This document shows, piece after piece, positions 18,745 through 29,200 of a stretch of DNA of 64,000 nucleotides (positions within the stretch are counted from its first letter, which is position 1; the number at the start of each line of letters is the position of its first letter). A program made the position numbers and the translations under genes. A model generated the notes under the pieces. It ran no database searches and had not been told where the DNA came from. It was given only the letters and a program-made list of their open reading frames with translations. Source of the DNA: Halomonas sp. (GTDB lineage Bacteria > Pseudomonadota > Gammaproteobacteria > Pseudomonadales > Halomonadaceae). The stretch lies in the NCBI RefSeq assembly GCF_029263665.1, contig NZ_JAJUFQ010000007.1:62001-126000 (forward strand), in the 5' to 3' direction.

Positions 18745-18773
18745 AAAAAAGGCCGTCCACTGGACGGCCTTTT
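18745..18773 (-). terminator. Intrinsic terminator after the mini-adhesin
   Basis: GGCCGTCC and GGACGGCC pair around a 3-base loop. On the minus strand TTTTTT follows, and on the plus strand TTTT, so it can work both ways. It separates the adhesin transcript from the exporter genes. Confidence 0.85.
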
Positions 18774-18815
18774 ATATTGAATTCATACGGTGGCTAGCAC
18801 ATACACAAGAACAGG

Positions 18816-20189
18816 TCACACCAAAGGTAGCGAACTTCCTTCCAGTAACGCCGCCATATCGAAGGATGAGCTCTGCATCGACATGACATCATGACCTGAG
18901 TCAAACCCTCCGTCAGTAGTTGTAGATGCTGTCTTCCCACTATCCAACAAGTCACTCAAATCAATAGAAAGATCATCTATATCTGCTGACAAGGCCGCCG
19001 CTGCATCTTCCACCGATAGTGTGCGCTGCGTGCTATGAGCTTCTCCAGCATCGTCCAGCACCGTCAGCATCAGTTCGTGCTCACCAGCCGAGAGATCCGT
19101 CACGGTCTCACCGGGCAGCTCAATTTCCCAACTGCCATCCGTATTAAGCTCTGTATTATAGGATTTACCATTCAGGGTGATGATCATGATAGATCCGGCA
19201 TCAACCCCTGTGGCAGTGCCCGATACCAAGATTCCCTCTTGCAGCTCATTCGCCGTCACGACATCATCATCACTGACAGGATCAATCCCCAGCACAGGAT
19301 CCGGAGTATCAACAGGGTCCTCTGATGCGCCTTTGATCGTTATATCGATGCTGTCACCTTGCTGAACGTCATCCCCTACGATCTGCACAATCTGGTAGTG
19401 GTGGTCACCATCTTCTTGGGAGGGCAGGCTTACCGTCCATGTACCATCCTCTGCTACCTGTGTGCTCGCCAGTGTTTCGCCATTAGCATCATTAATTTGT
19501 ATTGATGCGCCTGGCTCCCCTGTGCCATTAAAAGTTGGTGTGCGATCATCAGTGGTATCCCCATCTTTCAGAGCTCCCTGACTCTCCCCTTCATCATCCA
19601 TCACCGCATCAAAAGTGACCGGCGCAGTTGAAGGGTCAGACGAATCATCCCTTTTGAGGGTGTTGCTACCATCGTCATCATCCATCAATGCTATCGCCGC
19701 ACCGCCTGCCAGAAGGATTCCTCCCAGGCCAATCCCCCAGGCCGTCGGACTTAGTGAACCCAGCCAGTTACCTAAAGAAGCAACAAGAGAGTCATTCTCT
19801 CCTACGAGCAGTTCATCGATATCGGCAACAGGCTCTACAGAGGGATCTAGCAGGATGCCATTCTCATTTCCATCTGCTAACAGCTTCTCTTCTGTCATAT
19901 CAGCTTCAGAAAATGAGTATTTCACCAGTTGATCGCCAGAATCTAGGACAAGCTCACTGGCATTTTCACCATCAGAAACGAAAGCGAAATAGTCCTGAAT
20001 ACGTACTACTTCCTTTCCGCCCTGGTCACCATTCAGAACCATGACCAAGTCATTTCCTTGACGATGGACACTGGTTACCTGGTCAGCTTGAGCGCTTAAG
20101 TGAACAACACTTGGCCCATATAAGGCTACTGTAGAGCTATCGTATGCTACCGAAGCTAGAGATAGGCGAGAAACAACCTTAATATACAT
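18816..20189 (-). CDS. Short Bap-like adhesin with two Ig-like repeats
   Basis: This 457-residue secreted protein has the N-terminal BapA-type prefix domain (about 1-100, with VHLSAQADQVTSVHRQGNDL), a glycine-rich hydrophobic stretch (150-168), two bacterial Ig-like domains (about 190-288 and 300-393, each with the DGTWTV/DGSWEI strand) and an acidic, Ser-rich C-terminal tail that should hold the type I secretion signal. Family members are usually several thousand residues long with tens of repeats, so this is either a minimal natural form or an internally deleted adhesin. It has no signal peptide, as expected for type I cargo. It lies between tolC-like and exporter genes. I saw no clear LapG cleavage site. 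Confidence 0.75.
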   Translation of the reverse strand: MYIKVVSRLSLASVAYDSSTVALYGPSVVHLSAQADQVTSVHRQGNDLVMVLNGDQGGKEVVRIQDYFAFVSDGENASELVLDSGDQLVKYSFSEADMTEEKLLADGNENGILLDPSVEPVADIDELLVGENDSLVASLGNWLGSLSPTAWGIGLGGILLAGGAAIALMDDDDGSNTLKRDDSSDPSTAPVTFDAVMDDEGESQGALKDGDTTDDRTPTFNGTGEPGASIQINDANGETLASTQVAEDGTWTVSLPSQEDGDHHYQIVQIVGDDVQQGDSIDITIKGASEDPVDTPDPVLGIDPVSDDDVVTANELQEGILVSGTATGVDAGSIMIITLNGKSYNTELNTDGSWEIELPGETVTDLSAGEHELMLTVLDDAGEAHSTQRTLSVEDAAAALSADIDDLSIDLSDLLDSGKTASTTTDGGFDSGHDVMSMQSSSFDMAALLEGSSLPLV

Positions 20190-20209
20190 GGATTACGGAA
20201 CACCTCATC

Positions 20210-21523
20210 TTAGATATCCGGCAGCAAATCCGACCGAGCCTGAACACGCAATGCAGGCAACAACTGATGTATCGCCGTGCGATAATCAATGACAGCTTTC
20301 CATTGGTCATACATGGCAGTTTTTACAGCAACTTTCGCCTGGTACACTTCCTGTTCGGTGCTGAGCAAATCATTGACGCTTCGATTTCCAAGCAAATATT
20401 CATCACGATAAACATCTCTCGACTTCAGCGAGCTTTGTAGCTGTCTTTGTGCAGCTACAGTTCGCTCTCTGGTTCCTTGGAGAGTTGAATTCGCTGTAGA
20501 AGCAGCTAAAAGAACATCCTGTCGAGCCTGGTTTACCTGAGATTCTGACATTTTCACCTGACTTTCGGCTTGCCTGACACGAGCAGATACTGCTCCACCC
20601 TGATAAATCGGAGCATCCATCTTAAGCTGAATAGAAGTATCCCAATAAGCGTCATCCGTATCATAACGGATGCGCTGGCCTTCTACTCTAAAGGAAGGCA
20701 AACGCTCGGTCTTGGCAATATCAACTCCTTTTTCCGAGGCTTCTGCCTGCGACTCAACCTGCTGAACTTCAGGAATCACGGAATAATCAATAGAGTCAAG
20801 ATTAGTCTTGATGTCCTTCAAATCATTTGGATATTCTGCCAATGCCTGAACCTGCACGCCTGTCAATACAGAAAGCTGAGCTTTTGCAGCAGCAATTTGT
20901 GCATCATAATCTGCAATCTGTGACAACATACTGGCAATTCTGGCATCAGTTTGTAACTCATCAGATTTTGTGCTCAAGCCCCCTTCGACTCGCAAGGTAG
21001 CAATACCTTTTACTTTCTGTAATGAGCTGACCCCCTCTTCTGCCACGCGCTTCAACTCTTCATAACGCTTGACATTGAGATATGCCTGAATAGCCCTGGC
21101 TGCAACACTATTTACGGCCATTTGCAGGCCATACTGCTTACCGTGTGACAATGCCAACTTCTGATCGATGGTGCTGTCTGTTCGACCGAAGTCATACACT
21201 AATTGCGATAAGGTAAGTCCGTATGTGCGGGTCTGATCAAAATCACTATCATCATCTGCAGCTCCACCAGCACCAGCTTGAAAGCCAACCTGAGGACGCC
21301 ATGCACTCCTTGCCTCCTCCACTTCACCCGTACTGATCCCCAGATCCGCCGCAGCTGTCACTACCGCAGGATCTGTCTCGAAAGCCCGTAGAACAACCTC
21401 CTGCAGCCCCATGGCAGGCATGGCGACAGACTGTCCGTTCAAAGGCTCAGCAGCATATGCATGTATGCAGAAAGATGAGGATAGTGACAATGTAGAGAAG
21501 AAATAAAATAAAGTCTTTTTCAT
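20210..21523 (-). CDS. TolC-family outer-membrane channel (LapE-like)
   Basis: This 437-residue outer-membrane efflux protein has a signal peptide (about 1-24, ending AYAAEP), two repeats of the TolC alpha-helical barrel and the YDFGRTDSTI and YQGGAVSARVRQAE segments of the beta-strand and return turns. It is the outer-membrane part of the type I system, 20 bp upstream of the adhesin gene, so both are probably on one transcript. Confidence 0.92.
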   Translation of the reverse strand: MKKTLFYFFSTLSLSSSFCIHAYAAEPLNGQSVAMPAMGLQEVVLRAFETDPAVVTAAADLGISTGEVEEARSAWRPQVGFQAGAGGAADDDSDFDQTRTYGLTLSQLVYDFGRTDSTIDQKLALSHGKQYGLQMAVNSVAARAIQAYLNVKRYEELKRVAEEGVSSLQKVKGIATLRVEGGLSTKSDELQTDARIASMLSQIADYDAQIAAAKAQLSVLTGVQVQALAEYPNDLKDIKTNLDSIDYSVIPEVQQVESQAEASEKGVDIAKTERLPSFRVEGQRIRYDTDDAYWDTSIQLKMDAPIYQGGAVSARVRQAESQVKMSESQVNQARQDVLLAASTANSTLQGTRERTVAAQRQLQSSLKSRDVYRDEYLLGNRSVNDLLSTEQEVYQAKVAVKTAMYDQWKAVIDYRTAIHQLLPALRVQARSDLLPDI

Positions 21524-21675
21524 GGCTGATGAAAGTAACTATCCCATCTATTAGTGGATCCGCAATCGATGCTCTTACCGAGAGCAGACTTAGGCATCAT
21601 ATTCCCCTATATATATTGGCTTGAAAGTAGGAATTATCCTATTTGGACGACAGAAATTTCCCATTTTTTGTATTT

Positions 21676-24600
21676 CTACTCTGATGTGTATGGAGCAATG
21701 GAAGCCTGAAACTCATACAACATCTCGACAAGCTCCTGTATGAGCTTGCTACGCTCGTTTCTCGATTCATGGCTATCAAAAAGACGCTCAATACGTTCAC
21801 ACATGGCGACAATTCTTCCACCACCTACCATTCTAATCGCTCCTTTCATTCGATGAACGAGCTCAAGCTGGGCAACCTCATCGGAGTCTCTTATCGCTTG
21901 ATCGAGCGCTTCCATATCTTGGGCATTCGCACGATAAAGCTCTCTCAACAATTTTCTCGCCGTGTCCGGATCGACACCAATTGATTTACACATACGGCAT
22001 ATATCAACGTCATCGCTGATATCTCTCAACCTGCAGCTTACTTTCTTTCTTGCTTGTACTGATAGCAGTAAACTTCTCAAATCTTCTAAAGATAATGGTT
22101 TAAATACACATCCATCCATTCCTGCATCAACACAACGGTTATTCTCATCTGCAGTAGCATTAGCGGTGATAGCATATATGTAAGTCGAAGAATCTCGGCC
22201 CTCTACACCTTCCTCTTTTCGGATTGCTTTTGCCAGCTCATAGCCAGACATTCCAGGCATATTACAATCCGTCAAAACAAGATCAAACTGGTCTTTCTTC
22301 CATAAATCAAAGGCAGACTCTCCATCACTTACTTCAAAAGCCTGCTGCCCTAGCATTTCCAGCTGACGAGATATCAACATGCGATTAGGCTCATGGTCAT
22401 CTACCACCATTACACGCATTCTAGAGAGAACTTCCTCTTCCATATCTACAGATGAAAATATATGAGTTGAGGGTGATAGAGGAGGAAGGACAAGGGATAC
22501 GGTCGTCGTTGTCCCTTTGCCAAGTTGGCTCTCTATTTCTACATTTCCTCCCATCATCTGTGCCAACTGGCGACAGATGACAAGACCAAGCCCCGTGCCT
22601 TGTACTGTTGGCTTAAGCTGCGTGAAAGGAGCAAAGAGACGCTCTATATCTTCCGGTGCGATACCGCACCCTGTATCATGAACAATTATTCTAGCGTCCA
22701 GATATTTATCGGTTCTTGGAGTAAGTGACAAAGATACACCAACTTGACCTGACTCGGTAAACTTGATCGCATTGCTAACAAGGTTGGAGATAATCTGCCT
22801 TAATCTTTGACCATCAACATATACTTCTTGATGAATATCATCTGGAGCACTCAAGCTAAGGACCAGGCCCTTTTTCTCTGCAAGAGGAGAAAAGGTATTT
22901 ATTACACTCCGACATATATCCGCAGGATTATAACGGTCTGGATGTAGCTCAAAATATCCAGCTTCTATCTTGGAGATATCCAGAACATCTCCTATCAGAC
23001 TAAGTAAATCCTTTGAAGATTCATAGGCAGTGGCAATCAATCGCGCATCGACCTGTCGCTCGTTTGACTGTTTTACGACCAACTCCAGCATACCAATCAT
23101 CGCACTCAAGGGAGTACGTATTTCATGACTGATAGTAGCCAGAAAAGTGCTCTTGTAACTATTGGCCCTTTCAGCAGACTGTTTCGCTACCTGCAAATCT
23201 CTTACTAGCTCTTCTCGATCACTGACATCAACCCATCCTCCAATAACTCCGCGGACCTGTCCTGAGTGACTCTTGTAAGGAATGACCCAGTGATAAACAG
23301 TCAGCTCTTCTCCATTTAACATTATTTTTCTATCTTTTATTATTTTCTTGTCGTACTTTATCGCGTACCAGTAGTCATCATATATTTCCTTTGCCGACGT
23401 ATCGTCCAGGGAATAAATAGCAGTATCATCTTTGTATAGAATTTCCTGAACGTTTCCTTTTACGAACTCTTGATAGCTGCTATTATGGCGAACCATTCCT
23501 CCTTTATCATCTCTAATATAAATCGGATGAGGAGTCCCTTCTATCATTGCTTCCATGAACTCAATTTGGTCTTTCAGCCCGGATTCAGCTTTCTTCCTTC
23601 TATTTACTTGTCGGCGAAGAAGAAAGTTCCAGGCAAAGGATAACGCTATCACGACGCTGAATATAACGACAGATATGATTACAGCAGTACGATAATCTTG
23701 CCATCCAGATGTTTTAAGGACTGGATTGGTCCTCCAGCGATTCTCTATTACGCCCAATTCGTTTGGCTCTATAGAACTCAGTGCTTTTTCAACTATTTCC
23801 AATAGTTGCGCATTGCTGGAAGTCGCTGAAAAAGACGCTTTATATACATCACCTCCAAGAATATCCTTGACATCAAGATGCGTACCCTTCATCCGCTCTA
23901 TGAAATATCGTGATACCAACAATGGCTGAATTGAGTAACGAGCATTTCCATTTTCTACTGCTTGGAAGCTGGAGCGGACATCATCTTTGTACAATAGCTT
24001 CGCATTGGGGTATTTTTCCAGAAACCCCGGCACCATAGCACTGTCCTTCAGCACTGCCAGCATCGACTTACTCAACAGTTCTTGTGTGATCAAGTCATTG
24101 TCATTCTTATGCCCAACCACAGCATACGGGCTCAGCAGGTATGGGTGGCTGAACAATAATGTCCTCCGGCGCTCCTTATTAGGGGAGAAATCCGCCAATA
24201 TATCGACTTCCCCACTATCCAGAGCTAACTGTGCAGCTCTTACTGTGCTAAAGGGAACTGTTTGGAAGTTCAATCCTGTCATCACTGAAAGCAAGTTCAA
24301 TATATCTTGCGTAACCCCAGAATACTTACCTTCACGATTGTAGTATGAGTATGGAGGGAAGTCATAATTGACACCCACTTTCACGAGTGGATTATCGCTA
24401 ATCCATGTCTGCTGGTCAGGGGTAAGCTCGAGATTATTTCTCGCTACAACTCCCCCGCCATCCCATCGCCCAAGAATTGATTCTGACTGATTATCTGCAA
24501 TTTCCTCAGCCACTTTACCAATAATCGTTTGAAGCTCACTACTCTCTTGAGATAAAGCAAAACGTATACCGCCATAGGGGTAATATGACAGGTTGCTGAT

Positions 24601-25332
24601 ATAAACATCATTGGAATATGCCTGACTAATCAGGAACTGCGCGCTAATGTTATCTGTAACAGCAACATTAGCTTTTCCAAATACTACTTCAGAAATAGCC
24701 TCTAGAGGAGAAGCTTTCATCTCGACAGATCGCCCGGATATTTTTGGCGATACAGTGGTATTATCTACTGCACGCCTATTCCAAGCATCATAGACATAAT
24801 CAAATTTAGTCCTACTTTCTTCCTCACCGATATTACCATTTGCACGAACCAGCGCTATTTGAGGCTTGATATAAGCTTGGCTGTACCAGATGCCATCAGA
24901 TCCCACATCCCCCTCTCTTACATTAATAATTCCATCAATGTCACCTTTTTTCATGGCATCGCTTGCGGCTGACAGTGATGGAAACTTATATACTTCAATA
25001 TCCTTTCCAGTCACTCTTTTAAGGACCCAAAGGACGTCAGCACTAACACCTTCGTACTGACCTTCGCCAAAGAAAACTTCATAAGGTATAACAAATGGTT
25101 CTGCTATCCCTATTTTCAGGGAGCTTCTTTTTAATAGCCACTGCTGCTCATCTACGGATAAACTTATTGGTGTATGGATCACACCAGGCCTACCTAGAAA
25201 CTGGACTTTTTTGGCTTGCACATATGATAGATCCTGAGCTTTCCCATCCTTGGCAAAGCTGTTCACACCAACCATTATACTAAAGAGAAAAAACAGCAAG
25301 ACCCTCCATACATTCCAAGACATTGAACTCAT
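21676..25332 (-). CDS. EvgS-like hybrid sensor kinase
   Basis: This 1218-residue inner-membrane kinase senses a periplasmic signal and starts a four-step phosphorelay. Domains in order: signal sequence (about 1-27), two periplasmic solute-binding type 3 domains (about 70-290 and 315-535), a membrane helix (548-571), PAS (about 590-705), HisKA with ISHEIRTP (His736), HATPase with NLVSNAIKF, DTGCGIA and GTGLGLV, a receiver domain (Asp1022) and HPt (His1160). The design matches E. coli EvgS. It ends 4 bp from the response regulator upstream. The DNA is clearly AT-richer than its neighbours, suggesting transfer. The symbol is withheld because the signal and targets are unknown. Confidence 0.9.
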   Translation of the reverse strand: MSSMSWNVWRVLLFFLFSIMVGVNSFAKDGKAQDLSYVQAKKVQFLGRPGVIHTPISLSVDEQQWLLKRSSLKIGIAEPFVIPYEVFFGEGQYEGVSADVLWVLKRVTGKDIEVYKFPSLSAASDAMKKGDIDGIINVREGDVGSDGIWYSQAYIKPQIALVRANGNIGEEESRTKFDYVYDAWNRRAVDNTTVSPKISGRSVEMKASPLEAISEVVFGKANVAVTDNISAQFLISQAYSNDVYISNLSYYPYGGIRFALSQESSELQTIIGKVAEEIADNQSESILGRWDGGGVVARNNLELTPDQQTWISDNPLVKVGVNYDFPPYSYYNREGKYSGVTQDILNLLSVMTGLNFQTVPFSTVRAAQLALDSGEVDILADFSPNKERRRTLLFSHPYLLSPYAVVGHKNDNDLITQELLSKSMLAVLKDSAMVPGFLEKYPNAKLLYKDDVRSSFQAVENGNARYSIQPLLVSRYFIERMKGTHLDVKDILGGDVYKASFSATSSNAQLLEIVEKALSSIEPNELGVIENRWRTNPVLKTSGWQDYRTAVIISVVIFSVVIALSFAWNFLLRRQVNRRKKAESGLKDQIEFMEAMIEGTPHPIYIRDDKGGMVRHNSSYQEFVKGNVQEILYKDDTAIYSLDDTSAKEIYDDYWYAIKYDKKIIKDRKIMLNGEELTVYHWVIPYKSHSGQVRGVIGGWVDVSDREELVRDLQVAKQSAERANSYKSTFLATISHEIRTPLSAMIGMLELVVKQSNERQVDARLIATAYESSKDLLSLIGDVLDISKIEAGYFELHPDRYNPADICRSVINTFSPLAEKKGLVLSLSAPDDIHQEVYVDGQRLRQIISNLVSNAIKFTESGQVGVSLSLTPRTDKYLDARIIVHDTGCGIAPEDIERLFAPFTQLKPTVQGTGLGLVICRQLAQMMGGNVEIESQLGKGTTTTVSLVLPPLSPSTHIFSSVDMEEEVLSRMRVMVVDDHEPNRMLISRQLEMLGQQAFEVSDGESAFDLWKKDQFDLVLTDCNMPGMSGYELAKAIRKEEGVEGRDSSTYIYAITANATADENNRCVDAGMDGCVFKPLSLEDLRSLLLSVQARKKVSCRLRDISDDVDICRMCKSIGVDPDTARKLLRELYRANAQDMEALDQAIRDSDEVAQLELVHRMKGAIRMVGGGRIVAMCERIERLFDSHESRNERSKLIQELVEMLYEFQASIAPYTSE

Positions 25333-25335
25333 CTC

Positions 25336-25980
25336 TCACAAACCATCCAGCACATTAAGGCGCCGAGCCAAATCATATAACTCCATCATATTACTAACGC
25401 CCAACTTATCAAAAATCCGCACCTTATAAGTACTAATAGTCTTATTGCTTAGTAGCATGGATTGGGAAATCTCTTTATTACTCATTCCTTTAAGCAATTT
25501 ATTGAATACCATGAGTTCACGGTTAGACAATAACTTTATAAGATCACACTCACTATTACATGATGCTTCTGAAGGGTCAGAGGATAGGCTAGGAAAAAAT
25601 GTATACCCTCCTAGAATTGTTTTTACTCCACTAACTAGAATGGACATATCCTTATCTTTACTGACAAACCCTGATGCACCTGCTAGATAAGACCTCATGG
25701 CGTAAATCTCAGGGGGATAGGAAGTCAAGACTAATACCCGGGATCGGTCATCCAAGGCTTGGATTCTTCTGATCACAGCTAATCCATCCAGGCCATGAAT
25801 ACCGATATCTAGTATAGCAAGATCTGGCTTCTTCTCCTTGATCAACTGGACAGCGTCTGCACCATTATCTGACTCACCGACGACTTTAATCCCATGATTA
25901 TCAAGAGAAAATGAAACAGCAAGACGAATCATGGGATGGTCATCCACCACCACCACTCTCGCTCCTGGCTTATCTAACAT
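25336..25980 (-). CDS. EvgA-like response regulator (NarL/LuxR family)
   Basis: This 214-residue regulator has a receiver domain with phosphorylated Asp58 in LAILDIGIHGLDG and the acidic pocket VVDDHP, and a C-terminal LuxR-type helix-turn-helix (about 148-205, with LSNRELMVFNKLLKGMSNKE). It is encoded 3 bp upstream of the EvgS-like kinase in one operon, the same order as evgAS. It is likely to control the neighbouring type I secretion genes, which is an inference from position. Confidence 0.9.
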   Translation of the reverse strand: MLDKPGARVVVVDDHPMIRLAVSFSLDNHGIKVVGESDNGADAVQLIKEKKPDLAILDIGIHGLDGLAVIRRIQALDDRSRVLVLTSYPPEIYAMRSYLAGASGFVSKDKDMSILVSGVKTILGGYTFFPSLSSDPSEASCNSECDLIKLLSNRELMVFNKLLKGMSNKEISQSMLLSNKTISTYKVRIFDKLGVSNMMELYDLARRLNVLDGL

Positions 25981-26147
25981 TTTGTGTACCTGCCTTCTAT
26001 AAGATTCAAGGCCGGAAGATTATTGTGTACCGTTTTTTTGACGACCACAACAACCTTATATGATTCGTTTTATATGCTTCATTAGCCGGCCGCTGTGCGA
26101 TGCAGCATAATTCATTTTCATCACTTGGACCATGCCACTTTTACAAT

Positions 26148-26185
26148 AAAAAAGCCCTACTCCTATTGAGGGAGAAGGGCTTTTT
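26148..26185. terminator. Bidirectional intrinsic terminator
   Basis: AAAAAAGCCCT...GGGCTTTTT with a long stem (GCCCTACTCC against GGAGAAGGGC, one mismatch each side) lies 56 bp after the glnE stop. T-tracts are present on both strands. It ends the minus-strand glnE transcript. Confidence 0.8.
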
Positions 26186-26240
26186 AAATCCATAATACTG
26201 ACTAATGCATTATAGTTTTTAAGGTAATCTATATATATGT

Positions 26241-29200
26241 TTAACTCAATGACTCACTGCTGGGTTCCAGCCACTTATGCCAAGTAGCCATCACTGCCTC
26301 CCGGTGATGCCGAAAGGCCTCAACATCGCCTCTAGCAGGTTGCCGAGTCAGTGCCATACGGTGGTTGGCCGCCCGCGCATCCAGATACGCCTGCCGCAAC
26401 GCTACGGCCTCTTCCTGCTGCAGATAACCGGTTTCTTCGAGAGCTTCAAGAATTCTCATGTTATCGCTATAGCGCAATAGCTCCGGCGTGTAATGAGACA
26501 ATGCCAATACCGCGTACTGACACATGAACTCAATATCAATCATCCCACCTGCATCATGCTTCAGATCAAAGGTAACGCCCTCACCATCAGCATTCTCTTC
26601 TGTATTTTTAGAACCTGTATTTTTAGAACCTAGGTGATCGCGCATCTTGTGGCGCATCTGCACCACCTCCTTGCGCAGTTCATCTCGATCACGTTGACGC
26701 CCCAGGATTTCCTTGCGAATGGACTCAAAGTGCTGTGCCAAACGCTCATGTCCCGATACTACTCTCGCTCGTACCAATGCTTGATGTTCCCAGGTCCAGG
26801 CCTGCTCTCGCTGATATTCGGCAAAAGCCGTCATCGAACTGACCAACAACCCAGAATTACCCGAAGGCCTCAAACGCATGTCAACCTCATACAGTGAGCC
26901 GGCTGGTGTCACCGCAGAAAGCAGATGAATGATCCTCTGGCCCAGGCGGGTGAAGAACACACTGTTATCAATCGGCCGGGGACCATCTGTTTCGCCCTGG
27001 GACGCACCATCATGCAGGAACACCAGGTCAAGATCCGAGCCATACCCCAACTCGATGCCTCCCAGTTTTCCATAGCCAACGATCAGAAACTCGGGAACTT
27101 CGCCTGCACGTTCGCCATCGTGCCCTATCGGAAAGCCATGCTTGCGTGTCAGTGTTCGCCAAGCCATGGCCAGCACAGCATCCAGTACGACCTCGGCAAT
27201 ATAGGTAAGAAAGTCACTCACCTTCATCAGGTGACGGGTCCCTGCAATATCCGACGCTGCCACGTGCAACACTTGGGCATGCTTGAACACTCGCAATGCT
27301 TCGAGTTGGCTTTCCTCATCTTCCTCGGGGATACGGGCCAGAATCTGGCGAAGCTCGTCAGCCAAGCGTTCCTTGTCGGCCGGCGTATAGAGAGTATCAG
27401 GGGTCAACAACTCATCGAGCAGTACGGGGTAACGTGCAATCTGCTCTGCAATCCATGGACTGGCACTGCACAAGCGCATCAAGTGTCCCAGTGCATCGGG
27501 GTTTTCTCGCAGCAGTGCAAGGTACGCCGTACGTCGAAGCACCGCTTCGATAAGTGGCAGCACTCTTTCTAGAGCTGTATCTGGCGTCTCGCTTGCAACC
27601 ACGGCCTCTATCAACATGGGCATCAGGGCATCCAGGCGTTCATAAGCCACTCGCTGCATGGCCTGAACCTGGCGTGATCCAGATAACCCCCTGATCCTCT
27701 TCAAGGCCACATCCGGATCTTCGAAGCCCCCATCAGCAAGCAACAGCAAAGCTTCTTCCTCATTAGGCTCGCCACGCCACAGTTGACTCCACACCTCACG
27801 TTCAGAGTGTTCCTCTTCCTCTTCGATATCATCCTCAGGCTGGCTGATGACCGCATCAAAGTGGCGCCTCACTCGATCTCGCACAGCCCTCAGGCACACC
27901 AGCAGTTCATTCCAACCTTCCATGCCCAAGGCAAAGGCAACCCGCTCCTGATCCAGATGCTCCGTAGGCAGCGCCTGAGTCTGCCGATCTTCCAATGCCT
28001 GGATCGCATGCTCCAGGTCCCGCAAGAAAATGTAATCTGGCATCAACTCGTCGACTACCTTCTGGGGCAGGAGGCCTAACTCTGCCAGACGCTGCAGCGC
28101 TGTCTTCAACGAAGTTACTTGAAGCTCGGTATCGCAGCCCCCGCGAATCAATTGAAAAACCTGGACCACGAACTCCACCTCGCGAATCCCGCCCGAGCCA
28201 AGCTTGATATTGCTTTCCATGCCCTTGCGCTTGACCTCACGATTGATCATCGCCTTGAGCTCACGCAGGGATTCAATAGCACCGAAATCCAGGTACTTGC
28301 GGTAGACGAAAGGACGCAAGCTGGACAACAGTTCGTAACCAGCATCGATGTCGCCTGCGATAGGACGCGCCTTGAGCATGGCATAGCGCTCCCACTCACG
28401 CCCTTGGTCCTGGTAATAGCTCGCCAGAGAAGCGAAGCTGCCAACCAGAGGGCCTCCATCACCCAGCGGGCGCAAGCGCATATCGACACGAAACACGAAC
28501 CCCTCACTGGTCACGGCATCCAGAGCGGCTATCAGCTTCTGTCCCAGCTTGGTGAAATACTCGACATGATCCAGGGCCTTACGCCCCCCCGTCGTTTCAC
28601 CCTTCTCGGGATAAGCAAAAATCAGATCGATATCGGATGACAGGTTGAGTTCGCCCGCCCCCAGCTTTCCCATGCCAAGCACGACCAAGCGCTGTTCACT
28701 GCCATCTCGACGTGGTGCGGGCAGGCCCCAGCGGGGTTCGAAGTGACGTTCCAACCAGCTCAGCACACCTTCGACACATACTTCAGCCAGACGTGATACT
28801 GCAGCGCTTGTGTTCCAGGCATCAACACCCGGTGGACGGGTCAGGTCGCGCCATACAATTCCCAACATCCGCGCACGCCGATAGCGGCGCACGACAGCAT
28901 GCATGGCAGCTTCGTCCTCGGCAGCCTCCAGTCCTTCATCAAGCAACTCTTTAAGCGCCTGCGGCGCCAAGGCAGCATCCAACTCACCACTGGAGTCCAG
29001 ACTGGCCAGCCACTCGGGATGACGCACCAGAGTAGCGCCAGCAAAGCGCGACACAGTCAATACCTTGGCCAACTGGATGCGTCGATGAGGTTCCAATGCC
29101 AGATAGACTTCAGAGGGTATTTCCACGCCTCGCATTGCCGCTAGATTGTCGCTTTGCTCAATGCTCGAGAGAAGCTGCCCCCAGGCCTTGTCCAAGGCTC

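Noticed and set aside
25982..26031. Direct repeat TTGTGTACC upstream of the EvgA-like gene
   Set aside because: Two 9-bp copies 41 bp apart could be an operator, but they are short and unsupported by other evidence.
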